Assembly (NCBI GenBank): GCA_963969395.1
Contig: OZ017805.1
Coordinates: 2,480,001-2,544,000, forward strand
DNA length: 64,000 nt
Source of the DNA: Pseudoscleropodium purum
Taxonomy: Eukaryota > Streptophyta > Bryopsida > Hypnales > Brachytheciaceae
Reading direction: 5' to 3'
The translations under genes and the position numbers were made by a program. Positions 11,303 to 24,949 of the stretch are shown in pieces. Below the pieces are notes generated by a model. It saw nothing but the letters and a program-made list of their open reading frames with translations. It was not told where the DNA came from and searched no databases. Within the stretch, counting starts at the first letter, position 1; each line of letters begins with the position of its first letter.

Positions 11303-14300
11303 TATGAGAGCACAGAAATTCAAACCGAATAAGATTAGTCTAGAATAGGGTTAGATAGAGTTACAATTTTTTATTTTTTTGGTAACCCATAGGGATTTTT
11401 GCTCCCTTAAGACTATTCTGGAAATAGTTAGTTTTTGAATTGCTAGAATTTTTAATAGCGTTAAGGGAATGAATCCGATATGGATCTAGAATCCAGAAAA
11501 GTTCCAGATTCTGGGAATCTCTACTCTAGAGTTCTGGTCTAAGGAACTAGGATACTGTTATAGGAATGGTCTTCTACCCGTTTTCCATTGGGAACTATTA
11601 ACTACAGAACGAAACTTAAATCCACTCCCACTTCACTCTTCTCCCTTTTTGGTTATTGAACCTCGTGGATGTATAGTTGAAAGAAAGAGTGGTGAGTTAG
11701 CAACCATGATAAAGAGAGGATGGAAAGGTCGGTGCCGTTTGCACCAGATTAAATTGTTGGGTGTCGGTGATTCATGGCGGCGGTTAGCGATTCATCTGTA
11801 CGAAAGTTTGTAGTGGCAGCCCAGATGGTTTGTCTGGTCATTCTTTCTGATCCAACCCACTGAGCGCAGCTAGAAGAAGACTTCATGTGTATCGGGTGCA
11901 TTAGATTGTTAGATAAGCTGTGGAGTATAAAGAATGAGGAGATGATCTAGGAACTCATTTACAAAGTTCCAAACCAATACAAGTTGACGGTGAGGGGTCA
12001 ATCCTTGGCATGGACGAAAGACATCTAGGCGGATGTGTATTCGTTCAAAAAGAGCGGATTTAGGTTAGTTGGAAGGTCAAATAAGTACTTGATTGGAAAT
12101 TTCCAGAGTTTGGCTCATGCTAAGGAGGATTTTTGCTATTAGTGATTCCAAAGATGACAAAGATAGACGAGTATTGGAATTCCTAATTCCGATTGTCTAC
12201 CCGGAAAAATCTACCCAAATTATCATCATGGTAGCTAATACCATCTTCGGGACCTTAGAAGACTCGATTGTGCATTAGGGGAGAGTGATTTAGAGAGTAG
12301 TCACCAAACTAGCTAATCATGTAGCCAAAGCAAGGTATAGTCCTATCACCCTGTACCTCTTCCATCTCTACCATCACAAAGAGGTTTTGAGTAGTTAGGA
12401 AACAATCAAATACAACACCATGGTCAAGATCCTAAAGTCTAGACTAACAAATGAATTTGAGAAAAAAAAAAAAAAAATCTGAAGAAGGAGGATAACTAGA
12501 AGAAGAAGAGTTGGTTGACCAAAAGCGTCAGAAATCCATGGATTTGGCTGCATGAAGGAAGGTGCCAATTCTAGATCGAAGAGAGCCCATTCAACTTCCG
12601 AATTAGTTAGAAGAGCTTAACTTCTTTGATTTTGGGATCCAATGGATGCAACAAACTAAGTAGATGTATGTTGAGGCGGCAAATGTCATAGTTACCATTG
12701 TAGAAGAACTTAAAATAGAATCGCACCAAATTTTGGACGAGATCTAGAAGCGACTAGATAAAGAGGAGTTAGAACAAAAGGCGAAAGTAGATCCGAAAAG
12801 TAGAAGAAGAAAGAATTGACCTCAAATCCCAATTAGATTGGATGGAGTAAGAGTTGAACATGGCGAGGCAAAGGGAGATGGATGACTTTCGACTTGTCCA
12901 TAATTTTAAGGAACGAGTCAAAATGCTAGAGCACATAGCAATCAAATCCAATGTCTATGACGATTGAATGAAGAAGGGAGGCCACCAAACTAGATCCTAG
13001 ATGGTGCAGATCTTAATGGACTATGAAGTCTGAATGGAAGTTATCCTAAAGGACATGTGCAAGTTGTTAGGACACTTAAATCTAGATAGGGTCCTAAACC
13101 CAACAGAGTTTTGGGAAGTTCCTAAAGATATATCCTAAGGTACTCTAGTTAAACAGACTCCGATCCGACCGGCTATTAGTGTTTTGGTTTAGTCACAACC
13201 AGAAGGATTGAAGGCTATTTTGACTCTAACTAAAGGGACAAAAGTGGATCACGTGCAAACTTTGACAAGATAGGCGGTACTAGAGCCGAAGAACGAGTTA
13301 AGAGAGGAACCCATTTTGGTACAACAAGAACTTCCTGTCTCAACTCTTCCACCATTTGGATGGGTTGTGGTCGGAAAGACCAAGAAGGCAGGATTGAAGG
13401 TTGGAGGGAACCTTAATGACCGGATGGGTGTCTTAGAGAATTTGGCTTGGTCTCATCAAGAAGACATTGCACACATACGGTAGGAATCATCCACGCGAGA
13501 TCGTGTAGAGATTGAGCTAAGTGACTCGGAACAAGTGAAGAAGCTAGAGATTATAGAGATCGAGGAATTAGAAGACAATGTGTTGAAGTCTAAATCCAAG
13601 GAAGAGACAAATGATGAAGACTCACCTCCAGAAATTCAATGGAAACCTCAGACTCAATCAACAATGAAGATATTACCGATAAAGGCTTCGGTGAAGACTC
13701 CAAGTAGTCAAAGCGGGAGCAACACAATGAAGGCAGGACATGGTAGGTAGATAGTAAGTAGTTAGTTATGATTTTTCGAGATTCTGGAATGGATTTTCCA
13801 AGTGTAGACCTAGATTCCGAATTCCTAGGGACAATTGGCTATGAACTTTCCAAATATTTCAAGGTGATCATTGTATGATTACCTTGATTTCCAAGGTGCC
13901 TTTTTGGCTTTTTAGGCATTGACTTTGGTTTTGGTTTTGATTTTTAAGGGCGGGCAAGTTTGTTGCCCTCTCATTCCATCTTGGCGATTATTCCATTGTA
14001 TTTCATTTCCTTCTGGAATCTAAGCCACTTGGTGGACATTCTATCTCTGACTTTGTGTTCGAATTGTATTGGTTTGTTGCTTGGAGTGTTGAGATGTGAA
14101 AAAAACAAGTGAGGGAGAATTTGAATTTTAGATAACTGGGTCAAATTTAGAAAGTACTATTGTAATAGTATTGGATTTGTGATTGAGGAGCTGTACGTAG
14201 TGCCTTTGAACTAACAGAATGGTAATCCGGTTTAGCTAAAGAGTGGTGTGAGTATAGTTCTGGAATCATGTTTGATTCCGTGCAGAGATTAGTAATCACC

Positions 14301-14858
14301 AATAAAAACTCCCACTTACCAAAAGGTTTGCCAACTTTAGAATCCATCTAAACATTTAGAAAGACTACATTTGGTTAGTTTCTGGTGCCTGTAATCTATT
14401 GTTGTAGTGGAAGGGAGTGTACAAAATCGTGAGTGACCTGCTTGTTGGATAGGCCATATAGAAAGTTGTGAGGATTGGGATCTTCTTGCTTTGCTACAAA
14501 ACCTTGATTACTTGGATGTTTTGTATGTTTTAGTGAATTAGTAAGTGTAAGAACTAGAGTGATGAAGTCCCTACCCCTCGAAAGATTAACATCAAGCCTT
14601 TTGATGGTACAACAAAGGAATTAAAAACCAATACTTTGGAAAGACGTAACTGAAAACCGAGTGAAGTTGGATCCAAATTGGAATTCGGATAGTAGTTGAC
14701 TCTAAAAAAAGAGAGAAAGAGAGTAGTCGGAAGAGGAAAAAGAGATCATCTAGATACTAAATTGAGAGAACATCTAGAATTCCCTAGGACGATAATCCGT
14801 GTCCTCTTACCATGTTTTTGTGTGTAAAGATATTTACACCTAGATTGTGGGTATGATA
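11303..14858 (+). mobile_element. Element B: full-length ORF-bearing LTR-like unit
   Basis: Starts TATGAGAGCAC (decayed from TGTNGGAGCAC) and ends GGGTATGATA (decayed from GTACRACA). It is flanked by a perfect 5-bp target duplication AACTC at 11298-11302 and 14859-14863. Length is 3556 bp, against 3563 for F, 3556 for C and 3536 for E. The first few hundred bases do not recur at the 3' end, so it has no LTRs of its own. Five-base duplications with TG/CA-type ends are the mark of LTR-retrotransposon integrase, so the whole unit behaves like a single (solo) LTR. It contains the broken ORF 11773-13750 and a conserved 3' block with a GGGCGGGCAAG core. Confidence 0.8.
11773..13750 (+). pseudogene. 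Broken coiled-coil ORF of element B
   Basis: ATG is kept (ATGGCGGCGG). The frame carries many TAG/TGA stops and a poly-A run near 12465-12477 that breaks it. Recognisable blocks in order: the N-terminal domain with RRVLEFLIPIVYPEKST (about 12166-12216), TIFGTLED, LYLFHLYHHKEVL, an acidic linker, the coiled coil and an acidic C-terminal tail (13535-13747) ending at TAG. The ancestral protein was about 650 residues, longer than the element A version. Many changes are CG to TG or CA, typical of methylated repeats. Confidence 0.75.
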
Positions 14859-15042
14859 AACTCCACAAGCTTGATCAAGGTACCATTTTTCTTATATTGA
14901 CGTCCAATGTTGGCCTAGTACATGTCACTTGCGTAAGAACATCCACCCCTTCATTGTCGTTGTTATCATCTGGTCTCACATTACCAAAACTGTGCATTGT
15001 AAAGAAGTTCGTCAATTATGAAGTACTATTATGCAATAAAAT
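14859..15042. other. 184-bp spacer between head-on elements B and C
   Basis: Contains the right AACTC duplication of B and the left flank (AAAAT) of C. No gene or motif seen. Because B and C are in opposite orientation, the spacer forms the loop of a potential 7.3-kb imperfect palindrome. Confidence 0.6.
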
Positions 15043-18000
15043 TGTCGCACGCGCAGTCTAGGCGTAAGTATCTTTACACATGAAAATGTGGTAAGATGAC
15101 ACGAATTATCGTTCCAGGGAATTCCAGATGTGTTTCCAAACTTGAGTATCCAGATGGTCGTTTTCTCTTCTACCGACTATTCTCTTCCACTCTTTTCTGG
15201 AATCAACTATTACCCAGATTCCAATTTAGATCCAATTTCACTCGGTTTCCGGTTATGTCTCTCAATACATTGGTTTTCAATTCCTTTGTTTTACCATTAG
15301 AGGGTTCGCTCTTGATCTTTTGAGGGGTAGGGACTTCACCACTTTTTCTCTAACTCACTACACAAGTAAAAACAAATAAACAAACACCCAAGTACTCAAG
15401 GTATTATAGCACAAAAGGTAGATCCGGATCCTCACAACATTCCGAATGGCCGATCCGGAATACAGGTTATTCAAGACTGTATTCACTCCTCTTGACTACA
15501 ATGACAAATTTCAAGCACCCGGAATTAATAAGAGGGTAATCTTTCTAGGTGTAAGACGGATTCCAAGGTTGGTAGACCTTCCGGTGAGTGGGAGTTTCCT
15601 TTGACAGTTGCTAATCTCTACACAAAATTGTTTTCAATTCCGGATCTGCACTCACACGACTCTTCACTAAAAACCGGATTATCATTTTGGTAGTTCAAAG
15701 GCACCACACGCAGTTCCCTCGTCTTGTATCTAACAACATTACAATAGCACTCCCTTAATCTGATCCAGTTATCCAAAATCTGGATTCCTCCTCACCTATC
15801 TTTCTCACATCTCAACACTTCAAGTAACAAACCAACACAATCCAAATACCCGGTTGGAGCCAAAATATTAACCAAGTGACTCAAATTAAAGAAGGGAATG
15901 GAATACAACAAAATAATTGCTAGGATGGAATGAGAAGGCAACAAACTTGCCCGCCCTTAAAAACCGAAGTCAATGCCTAAAAAGCCAAAAAGACACTCTG
16001 GAAATCAAGGCAACCAACTAGTGAACAACCCGAGATATCTAGATTGCACAGTCCAAATGTTCCTTACAAATCCTGAACCCCTAAAACAATCCGGAACCCG
16101 AACCCATGCTTGGAAATCCCATTCCAGAATGAAAATCCTATCTAACTACCTGAGCTCTATCTATCCCGCCATGCCTTTTTTGAGCTACTCCCACTTTGAC
16201 TACCTGGAATCTTTATTGAAACCTTTATTAGTATACTCTTTGCTGATGACCGAGTTTGAGGTTTATTGTGAAACCTTGGGAGGCGAGTCTTCCAATTCCG
16301 TCTCTTCCTTGGATCCAGATTTCAATAGCTCCTCTTCTGACTCCTGAATCTCCTAAATTTTTGGATCCTTGGCTTGTAGTGACTCACTTAGTTCAATCTT
16401 AGCACGATTTTGTTTTAGTGTCGACTACTACATATGGGAGAAATCTTGTAGATGAGACTGAGCCAGATTTGTCATTACTCCAATTTGTGCATCGAGGTTG
16501 CCACGGACCGTCAATCCGTGTACCATAAATTTTCCGACCATGATTTTCCGAGGTGGTGGAAAAATTAGGACAGAAACCCCTTGCTCTACTAGAACAGACT
16601 TTTCACTTGCCTCTTTCTCTGGCTCCGGTACTACGGGTCTTGATGGTGTCTGTACTTGACTACTTGATGGTCCCACAACTAGAGTGAAGATAGACTTTAG
16701 TCCCTCCAATTGTCGCTGAATTGGACCACTAGAAGCTTGCCAGATTAGAGTATGCCGAACCGGAGTATCCCGAAATATGTTCCTGGGGACTTCCGGAAAC
16801 GCTTCTAAGTCGATGGTTCGTTCCGAATCCAAGTACCTTAGCAACTTGTGTATGTCCTTCAAAATAATCCCCATTCGAGCGTCAAAGTCGACCAAGATCT
16901 TTACCATTCGTGATCCAGTCATGTGTCCTTCTTTCTCCAATTGGGTGGTGTAGAGGTCAATTCAGATCATCGTATGCTCCGAAACCATGACCAGGTTTCT
17001 TGAGGTTGTGGACAAATCGAAGAGCCTCCGTCTCCTTCCATTTCATCACATTCAGCTCCCCCTCCGTCTACTCAAGTTAGGACTTGAGGTTATCCTTTTC
17101 TTCCTCCAATTTTTGGATCTGTTCCTCTTTCTATCGGAACTCTTCCGAATTCAAACGTTTTCGGATCTCCTCCAAAATTTGGTCTGACTCCACTTTGAGT
17201 TTGTCCACGATAAGGAACACGTCATCCTCCAATTTGCTATACATTTGTTTGGCCTAGTGCATCCATTGTATTTCAGCTTTAAAAAACTCTAGTTCTTAGG
17301 GATGTTTTGGATCTGAAATCGGCTTCTCCCGTTCCGGTGTTAGCGCTTTCTCTTGTGCAGCCAGATCTATAGACTTCCTTCGTCTCCGGTCCACTACTTC
17401 TTCTTCGTCTTTCAATTGCTCTTCTTCTTCGAATTCCTTCTCCTCCTTTTCCAACTCATCCATGAGGCCGTACTTCAGGATTTTGATTCTGGTGTTGTAC
17501 TGAATCGTCTCTTGTACACTCAAGACCTCCTTGTTGTGATAGAAGTGGAATAGATACAAGGTGATAGGGCTGTATTTTGCCCAGCCTATGTATTCTACCA
17601 ATTTGACCACTAGTTCTTGAATCACTCTCCTCCAATAGACAATTCGGTCCTCCCAAACCTCCAAAATGGTGTCGGCCATCGTGACCATAATTCGGGTAGG
17701 CTTTTCTAGATACAAGATTGGAATTAGAAAATTCAGTACCTGTCTATGCTTCTCGTTCTTATAATCATTGATGGAAAAACCCTCCTTTGAGTGGGCTTGA
17801 CTCCAGAACTTTTCGGCCACATACTTATTTGCTCTTTCAACTAGTCGGAGAATATTCTCTTTAAGCGAATAAACATCCACCCAGATGTCTTTCATCCAAG
17901 CTATGGGTCAACCTCTCATTGTTAACTCGTATTGGTTTGGAACTCCGTAAATGAGTTCTTGAATCATCTCTTTGTTCTTCATGCTCTATGGTCTATCTAA

Positions 18001-18598
18001 TATTCTGATACACCTAATATACATGAAATCCTCCTCTAATTGAGTTTGGTGAGCTGGATTGGAAGGGATAATCAAACCAACCATCTAGGCTACAACTCCA
18101 GACTTTCATGTAGCCGAATCGGCAGCTACCGCTATGAATCACCGACAACTGATAATTTATTCCAGTATTGATCTATCCGTTCTTTTCTTATCTCGGTCAC
18201 TAACTCACCACTCTTTCTCTCAACTATACATTCACAAAGTTCAACAAGTAGAGAAGGAGAGAAAGAGAAGTGGTAGTGGATTTAAGTACCCGATACGCAG
18301 TTGACAATTTTCAATGGAGAACGGGTAGAAGACCGTTCCCCTAACGGTCTCCTAGTTTCCTAGACTGGGAGTCTAGAACGTAGGTTTTAGGAATCCGATA
18401 CTTTTTCGAATCCCAGATCTATAACGGATTTGTTTCTATAACGTTATTAACGGTTTTAGCAATCCAGAAACTCACTATTTCTATCATAGTTGTAGTGTAG
18501 CAAAAAATCTCTAGGAATTATGAAAAAATAAAATTCACAAGTCTATCTAATTCTAATTCCAAACTAATTTATCAAGTTTGAGTTTTCGTGCTCCTACA
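15043..18598 (-). mobile_element. Element C: full-length ORF-bearing LTR-like unit, inverted relative to B
   Basis: Read on the minus strand it starts TGTAGGAGCACG at 18598 and ends GCGTGCGACA at 15043. Flanks are AAAAT on the left and AAAGT on the right, a 5-bp target duplication with one mismatch. It has no internal or terminal LTR repeat. It is the least decayed of the full-length low-GC copies and keeps the longest open stretches of the ORF. The two ends form a five-base inverted repeat of LTR type (TGT-G/C-ACA). Confidence 0.8.
16158..18135 (-). pseudogene. Broken coiled-coil ORF of element C
   Basis: The start codon equivalent at about 18135 is ATA, not ATG. Two long open segments remain. 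17895-17296 (199 aa) holds the N-terminal domain with NFLIPILYLEKPTRIM, LYLFHFY and a long Glu-rich linker with DRRRRKS. 16940-16428 (170 aa) holds GSRMVKILVDF, KLLRYLD and a Pro/Glu-rich tail. Between them stops break the Lys/Glu coiled coil. GSRMVKIL aligns directly with GSRMVRIL of the intact element A protein, which ties the two subfamilies together. Confidence 0.75.
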
Positions 18599-18603
18599 AA
18601 AGT

Positions 18604-21600
18604 TTTAATCACTTATCCACTAAGAAAGCTCGTATAAATCATAGACATAGTGGTAGCATAGTGTAGCATAAACATTGTCGATGACAAAAATTGAACTACA
18701 TTTTAAGCATATGTGAACTTGAAAACAATTTTGACATCACAATAGACAAGCCGGTGGACGACTCTAACGTCAACATTGACAAGGAGCAAAGCATATTCAA
18801 TGCCTATACTTAAAGTCTGTTGCTTACAATCTTTGGTACTCCTACTTTTAAAATTGTGTAGTGCACAATTGTTGTGCTTCCTACTTATAAGTAGTATAAA
18901 TGGAAGGGCTATAATAAAATTAAAGAATTTGTATTCTTTGCTTACCTCCATGTGTGTTGTCTACATGGCAACTCAATGGTGCAGTCATGGACTTGCTCTC
19001 TTTCTGAACATGAATCAAACATGACTTCTACATCCTTTCTTTTCCTTAAGAGCGGCAATGCTATGTGCACTTTACCTTACACGTCCACAATATAATCTTG
19101 TTTTTCCTTTGCGCAATGTTCCTTTGTGAAGCTATGATGTCCATTTGTGGGCCATTGATTGTCATTGTCTTCTCTACTAGGTCGACATGGTGGAGAACCA
19201 TTTTATTTCGACAACTTTTCTCCTTAAACATGGACATGGCCAACATATGAAACACTCTACTTATACCTATGTCTACACCTACACCATTAAACAATTTAGT
19301 GAATGCACACACATATTAACATACTATGAACACCTCACACAAACTATAGCAGACTTTCGACCAAGGAGCAAATTAATGTCATGAATTAACATGACCACAA
19401 TTTTTCTAGGATCTTTGATATATGCTCACAATATTTTAAAATTCAAAATCAACATTTCCATCTGGCCATGTACCGATTCTACTGTATGGTAGTTGTTATC
19501 AGAGTTCACAAAAATGTAGAAGGAGTAGTCTAGCATGTCCAAATTGCATCTACAAGGTATGCTTTGATGAGAGTCGTGTAAGTAACAGAAAAAACTAAGC
19601 AAGAATTAGGGCCAATTGAGGAATAGCAAAGCATAATTGGATGTCACAACAAATAGTAAACAATGGAAGAACAATCCTTCTTTTAAGGTGCTCCCAAAAG
19701 TATGAACAACGGCTATATCTATAGATGTTGAAACGTGAGGCCGTGGAAGACTGAAGCCTATAGCCATGCTAGTTTGATTGCACTTCCAAACTATAAACTA
19801 ATATTCAGAATTACAATATTATCTTAGTAGAAATCAACACTACATAGTAGTTACAATTATAAATGAGAAATTGAAAAAGTGGCGGGGACGGCCTAGGTTC
19901 ATGAACTAGCCGACTCATGCCGCTGTTTTGAACTAAGCTGTGTTAGGATTTCCATTGTGCCACATTCATCTTCTATGTTTGATCTTCGTTTCTCCCTCGC
20001 CAATTGCCTCGTATTTGATCTTTGCCATCCATATTCTAGAACATTGTGAAGCCCTTCTATGTTTCATGACTGAAGTTCTTCCATTCATTGATACTTTCCA
20101 AACAAAATTGCAAAAAAGTGCAAGTTTGCTTTTGTTCACTTCCTCTACAATGCTGTGCTTCAAAGGTACACTCTTCTCTACACCCAGAACAAACATTTAT
20201 CTCTCATTGATTGATTGTACTTCTATTTTGCTAGAATTTGCTATGCGTATAAGACAAAAGCAAAAAATTAGGGTTTCCAGTTCCAACAAAATCCATTTGT
20301 GTTCCACTTCTGACAAATACAAGTCTACTAACTGAGAAGATACATGGCTAGTCTTACTCATTTGTTTAAATCGTTGTCGTCTTTATTGACATCACTGATG
20401 ACAACTATGGTAATATTCCTACATGAAGGAAGAACAATAGAACTATCGCTGCAACTTCAAAGCAATTTGTGCTAATATTTGCCTCGGAGAAGGCGTCATT
20501 TCCATTTCATATTATATTTTGCAATTTTATATTCCTAATTCTAGAAATTCTGCTCTACAATATTTTCATTGCCCTATGCAAAGACTATAGCTATGTCATT
20601 GTCTTTAGCGTGCAGTATTCTAATTTTGTGCTTGTGAACTCAAAACCAATTGTGCCACCGAAATGATGTCTCTGAATAGCTCTTTGTACAAAAATTACAT
20701 GCAATTCACATTGTCTTCAATTATTCGCCAAAACAAGTCTACAACAAATAGTATGCCATGTCCCACACTTTTGCAAAGCTCGCAGTCTTTGACATGTATA
20801 AAACTTATCAAGAGGAGAGCATACAAATTGCATGTCCTTTCATACGTATTGTACCTGCTGGATACAACTTCTGACTTCATGGTATGTGCTTCAAGAAAGG
20901 GAGCATGTTGCTTGGAATAGAACCAACAAAGTTTGAAGTGTGATTCGGCTTGTGGTTGACAGTTCTTCCTTAATTTTTGTGAGCAACAACTGAAAATAGT
21001 GATTCACGGTGTATTTGTATTCAAACAAAACATGCTTTGAATATGTCAATGACTATGAGAGCAAGTACTCAATATTGCTTTGGATTCATAAATTCGGATG
21101 CACGTGTGATTTCCTACAAACAAATCAATTAAAAATGCTACAAGTCTTTTGTCCCATAACTTATTTATTTTTTAGAGGGAGGATGGGAGGTTGTAAATGA
21201 GAACTCAATTTAAAGCATCTAAATGCATAGCACATGTAGTCAATGCTTTGCTCCATTTTTAGTTCCAAAGGATATAGGAATTACTAATTCAAGTGAGGCT
21301 TCACCAAGGTACTACAACATTGATTTGACTTCTGTCACATGAAGAGAGATATATTATCTCCAGTTTGTTCTAGGTTAGAGGTGTGTGATGTGCCACTGAA
21401 TAAACTGTTCTTATTCTAGGTCTAGTGCTTCACTGAAGTCAATTTCATGTGCAGAACATAATTTCAGAGATGAATTAACATGTCAATGCATGTCACATGC
21501 ACCTGCATTCCATTTGTGCACTAGATCCTCACAACAAAAGCATTTCGTCAAGGATGCAATGAAGATCTTCAAAAATAGATTCAAGTAGCATAAGAGTTAT

Positions 21601-24600
21601 TGTTACTACACATTTTGTTATTTTAGAATGTTTCGATTCTTGATTCTATTATCATTATAAAAGAATTTGTCTCCGTTGTTATGAATTATGGAAGCTAAGC
21701 AAACTAAAATTGATAATTCCTTGTTTGGAAACCTTTGTCTTTCAACAGTGCTTCATGAATTGTATTATAAACTTCTTTGTTATGAATGAAAGAATTTAAC
21801 AATGGTATCTGTGTTCATTTCAATTTTACCTTAAACATGTTTTTCATGTGGGTGGGGAACATGAATATTGGTAGCAAAGGACCTCGTAGTGAAATAGTAA
21901 TTGGATACTGTTGAACAAGGAGGAACTCCTATACATTTGAAGTGACGACCATCTCTCACTATAGACATGCCATAATGTAATGGAAAGTAAGTGTCTTTGC
22001 CATCTTTAGAATCTTTCTATATGAATAGCATTTGACAAACTATAATGGAGGTACTTTGATTGTGGTTGAGTTTTTCAATATTGACCTCATTGATTGGAAG
22101 ACAAGGAAAAAATTGCAGTCCTCAATGAGAGTGCACTGCACTGTCTTGTTAAAAATGCTATAGTTGTGAGGTATAGCTACTACCACCAACAAAGAGTAGA
22201 CGTGTACTCCTTGACTTCAAATTAAACTTTTTTCAAACGATTGCTTGGTGTCTGGTTAAGGGGAGGTTGCAAACAAAGCATTTGCTTTCAGTTTCTCTAG
22301 CATTTTTGTATGTGTACAATTTTTTTTTAACATAGAGTAAAAAACATGACAAGTAATTTGGAAAAAATTATAAGTTGTAATTTGAGGTGTTCAAAGTTTG
22401 AGTGGAGCCTTGCATATTGAAGGTCTTCCTCATGTTTATCACTGTCAAAGTAATAGTCTAGCAGAAGAAGATGCGTAGTAGACAACACTGACAATCATTA
22501 TGTGGAATGGGGAAGTGCATCCAGATAACATATCTATGGTAGTTGTACAGTCCTACAAAACCCCTTCGAACAATATGATGCAAAACACAATCTTTACTTG
22601 GAAAACCTTGTATTTTTATAAATAAAGCATATGTAGTGGTATGAGAAGGGATTTGTTGACAACAAAGACTTCATGCCTCAAAGCATAGATGAAGTATACT
22701 ATAGCAATTTATATTGCATGTCTTGGTTCTATGATGGCTTCTTCCCTTTTGATAGTTAGAAGGAATAATATGACAATTGGCTTTTCAATGAAGTTTTTTG
22801 GTAATGGCAACTGCTGAAGCAGAAGGGAGCTCTCAGAATTAGAATAAAAATTTAAAACATATTCTAGCCATTACAACTGCATAGCATTGCTGAAGAGATA
22901 TTGGTGGACGATGCCCAAACAAAAGTATTTGATTTATTCAAATTTCCAGAAGTGAATATGAAGTTGTCCAAGAGAAAACATTTCTAATAGTTAAAGTTTA
23001 GAACTTTTTGTTGGTGGTAAAGTCTACTCCATTGGTATGTTAAAATAGTAGTAAGTCAAAATGAAAGCACTTCCATTGCTCGCAAGTATGTGTTACTAAG
23101 ACTTTGTACCAGTGTCTGGAAATTATTTTTTAAGTTGGTGCAATTACAATATAAGTCAACTGAAATGGCAACTACTTCAAAATGTAGAACAATTTCAGTT
23201 TTAAGAGTGTTTTTGAAGATTTATTGCTCATTTGAAGGCAAGAGCTTCATGCCATGCTAACACTAGAATGTCCTACCAAATTGTACATGATGCTTCCCTC
23301 TTGTGGCCTACTATTTTAGGTGACACTAACGAAGCAGAAGAGCAAAAATAATGCTAGAAGCGTTTGACTAAACACAAAAAGACTTGGAAATTCTCTATCC
23401 TCAAACATGAAGAAAGCAAAGGTTATAGGTGAATTTCATTTTTACCTATTGTACATATTATTCTTTTGTAGGACTCTGATCAATGGCTATTGAGAGTTCT
23501 TACTAGAAAGTATTAGAATGTAAAACATTTTCTTAGCTCAAAAACTATGAAATAAAATCTAATAGTCATATCCTTAGTAGTAGGTAGTTATATGGTAGGA
23601 AGCTCCGAAGTCAACCACTAAAGCATGGGAACTGAATTTTGGACAAGAAAAAGTCCTCAAAATTTTTTTAGTAAATTTTCCTTGAAAGACATGAGTAATT
23701 GGCATCTAATCCAAGTTGCTTCATATTTTTTGGATTATTTCTGATTTACTTATGATTTTTCAAAAGAGAGATGTAGTAGGTCCCTATTTATTATCCTAGG
23801 TCTTTCGTAAAGTGTTCATTGCAATTTCTAAAGAAAAATGGGAAAAGCAAACAGACTAATTGGCTCTAGCAATGATGAATTATATATTTTAAAATTTTTT
23901 AAAGACTATAAAGGCCAATTTAAGAACCATTTGCAAGCCATTCCACTGTCATTTATAGATGCGGTTGTAAATGCCTTGATGGAGTGCGAGCCTCCTACCT
24001 TAGTAGGCTTTCTTTCTGGTTAGTCAAACTTAATGCATGTACATAAAGGTAGGTGCCTATGAAAGCGACCTTTACTAGGTCAGTGAACTTAGTTAATGAC
24101 ATATAGCATCTCTTAAAACATTTGTAATTATTTTTCACCATTACTACGACTTGATGTAGTATTGTACTAAAATGATTGAAAATTTAGAGGACCTATTATG
24201 AAATAGTTAATAATGTTCAAAGAATTCAACTATAGGTCCATATTTGTGATTTCTAGTCCTTAAAAAATCCACTCTTTAATGCTATGAAAAATTAAATGGA
24301 TTTACCAAAAACATACATTCAACCATGGAAAAAGTTATAGTGAATGTTTTTGAATTTGAACTTCACTAAAACTTGAAAGAAAGTTGGAGTTTCTTACTAT
24401 TTTTGGTTTCATAGTATATATCAGAAGCTTGTTTGACTACCAGTTGACAAATTTAAAATAATTGATGAATTCCTATACATTTAATAAAAAATGGACCAAT
24501 TGTGGCTTCCAAACTAACCTTCTAAAAATTGATAACCTTTCATTTGAAAACTATAAATCAAATTTTTTATTCTTACATAATGAGTACTTCATCAGTTTTC

Positions 24601-24940
24601 TTGTTTACAATTACGTATAGGACGGTTTGAAGAGGAGGCTCATTTTGGGAGCATAGTACCATACTCAATTTCTTCATGTGCAATATAAAACCATGCTTCT
24701 TGTCTGTGGTAAATGTTATAGGTATCAATGTTATTGACGACAATGCTACCTATTTGAAGAGGATCCTCAAAATAGATGTGCATGAAAAGGTCATGTCAAG
24801 TCAACATGTACAAATACCTTAAGTGACGTACAAGTTCCTTTTGGACTTAGTTTGTGAAGTCATTCTACAATGAATGCGGGTGTGCGTCAAGGAAGAGCTA
24901 CCGTTCATCTATGCCATGATGGTCGTACTTTGCGCCACAT
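18604..24940. other. AT-rich intergenic DNA, no recognisable gene
   Basis: Only short frames; the longest (19940-20335, 131 codons on plus) is hydrophobic and has no motif I know. A 61-codon frame at 23838 is likewise unrecognised. No terminal inverted repeats or tandem arrays stood out. Probably old, decayed repeat DNA upstream of the CACTA relic. Confidence 0.5.
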
Positions 24941-24949
24941 ACTTGTCAG

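Noticed and set aside
11303..14858. Classical LTR pair inside element B
   Set aside because: The first 400 bp and last 400 bp show no similarity, and the same holds for C, E and F.
19940..20335. A 131-codon plus-strand frame as a membrane protein gene
   Set aside because: Hydrophobic by T-richness; no plausible promoter, splice sites or family resemblance seen.
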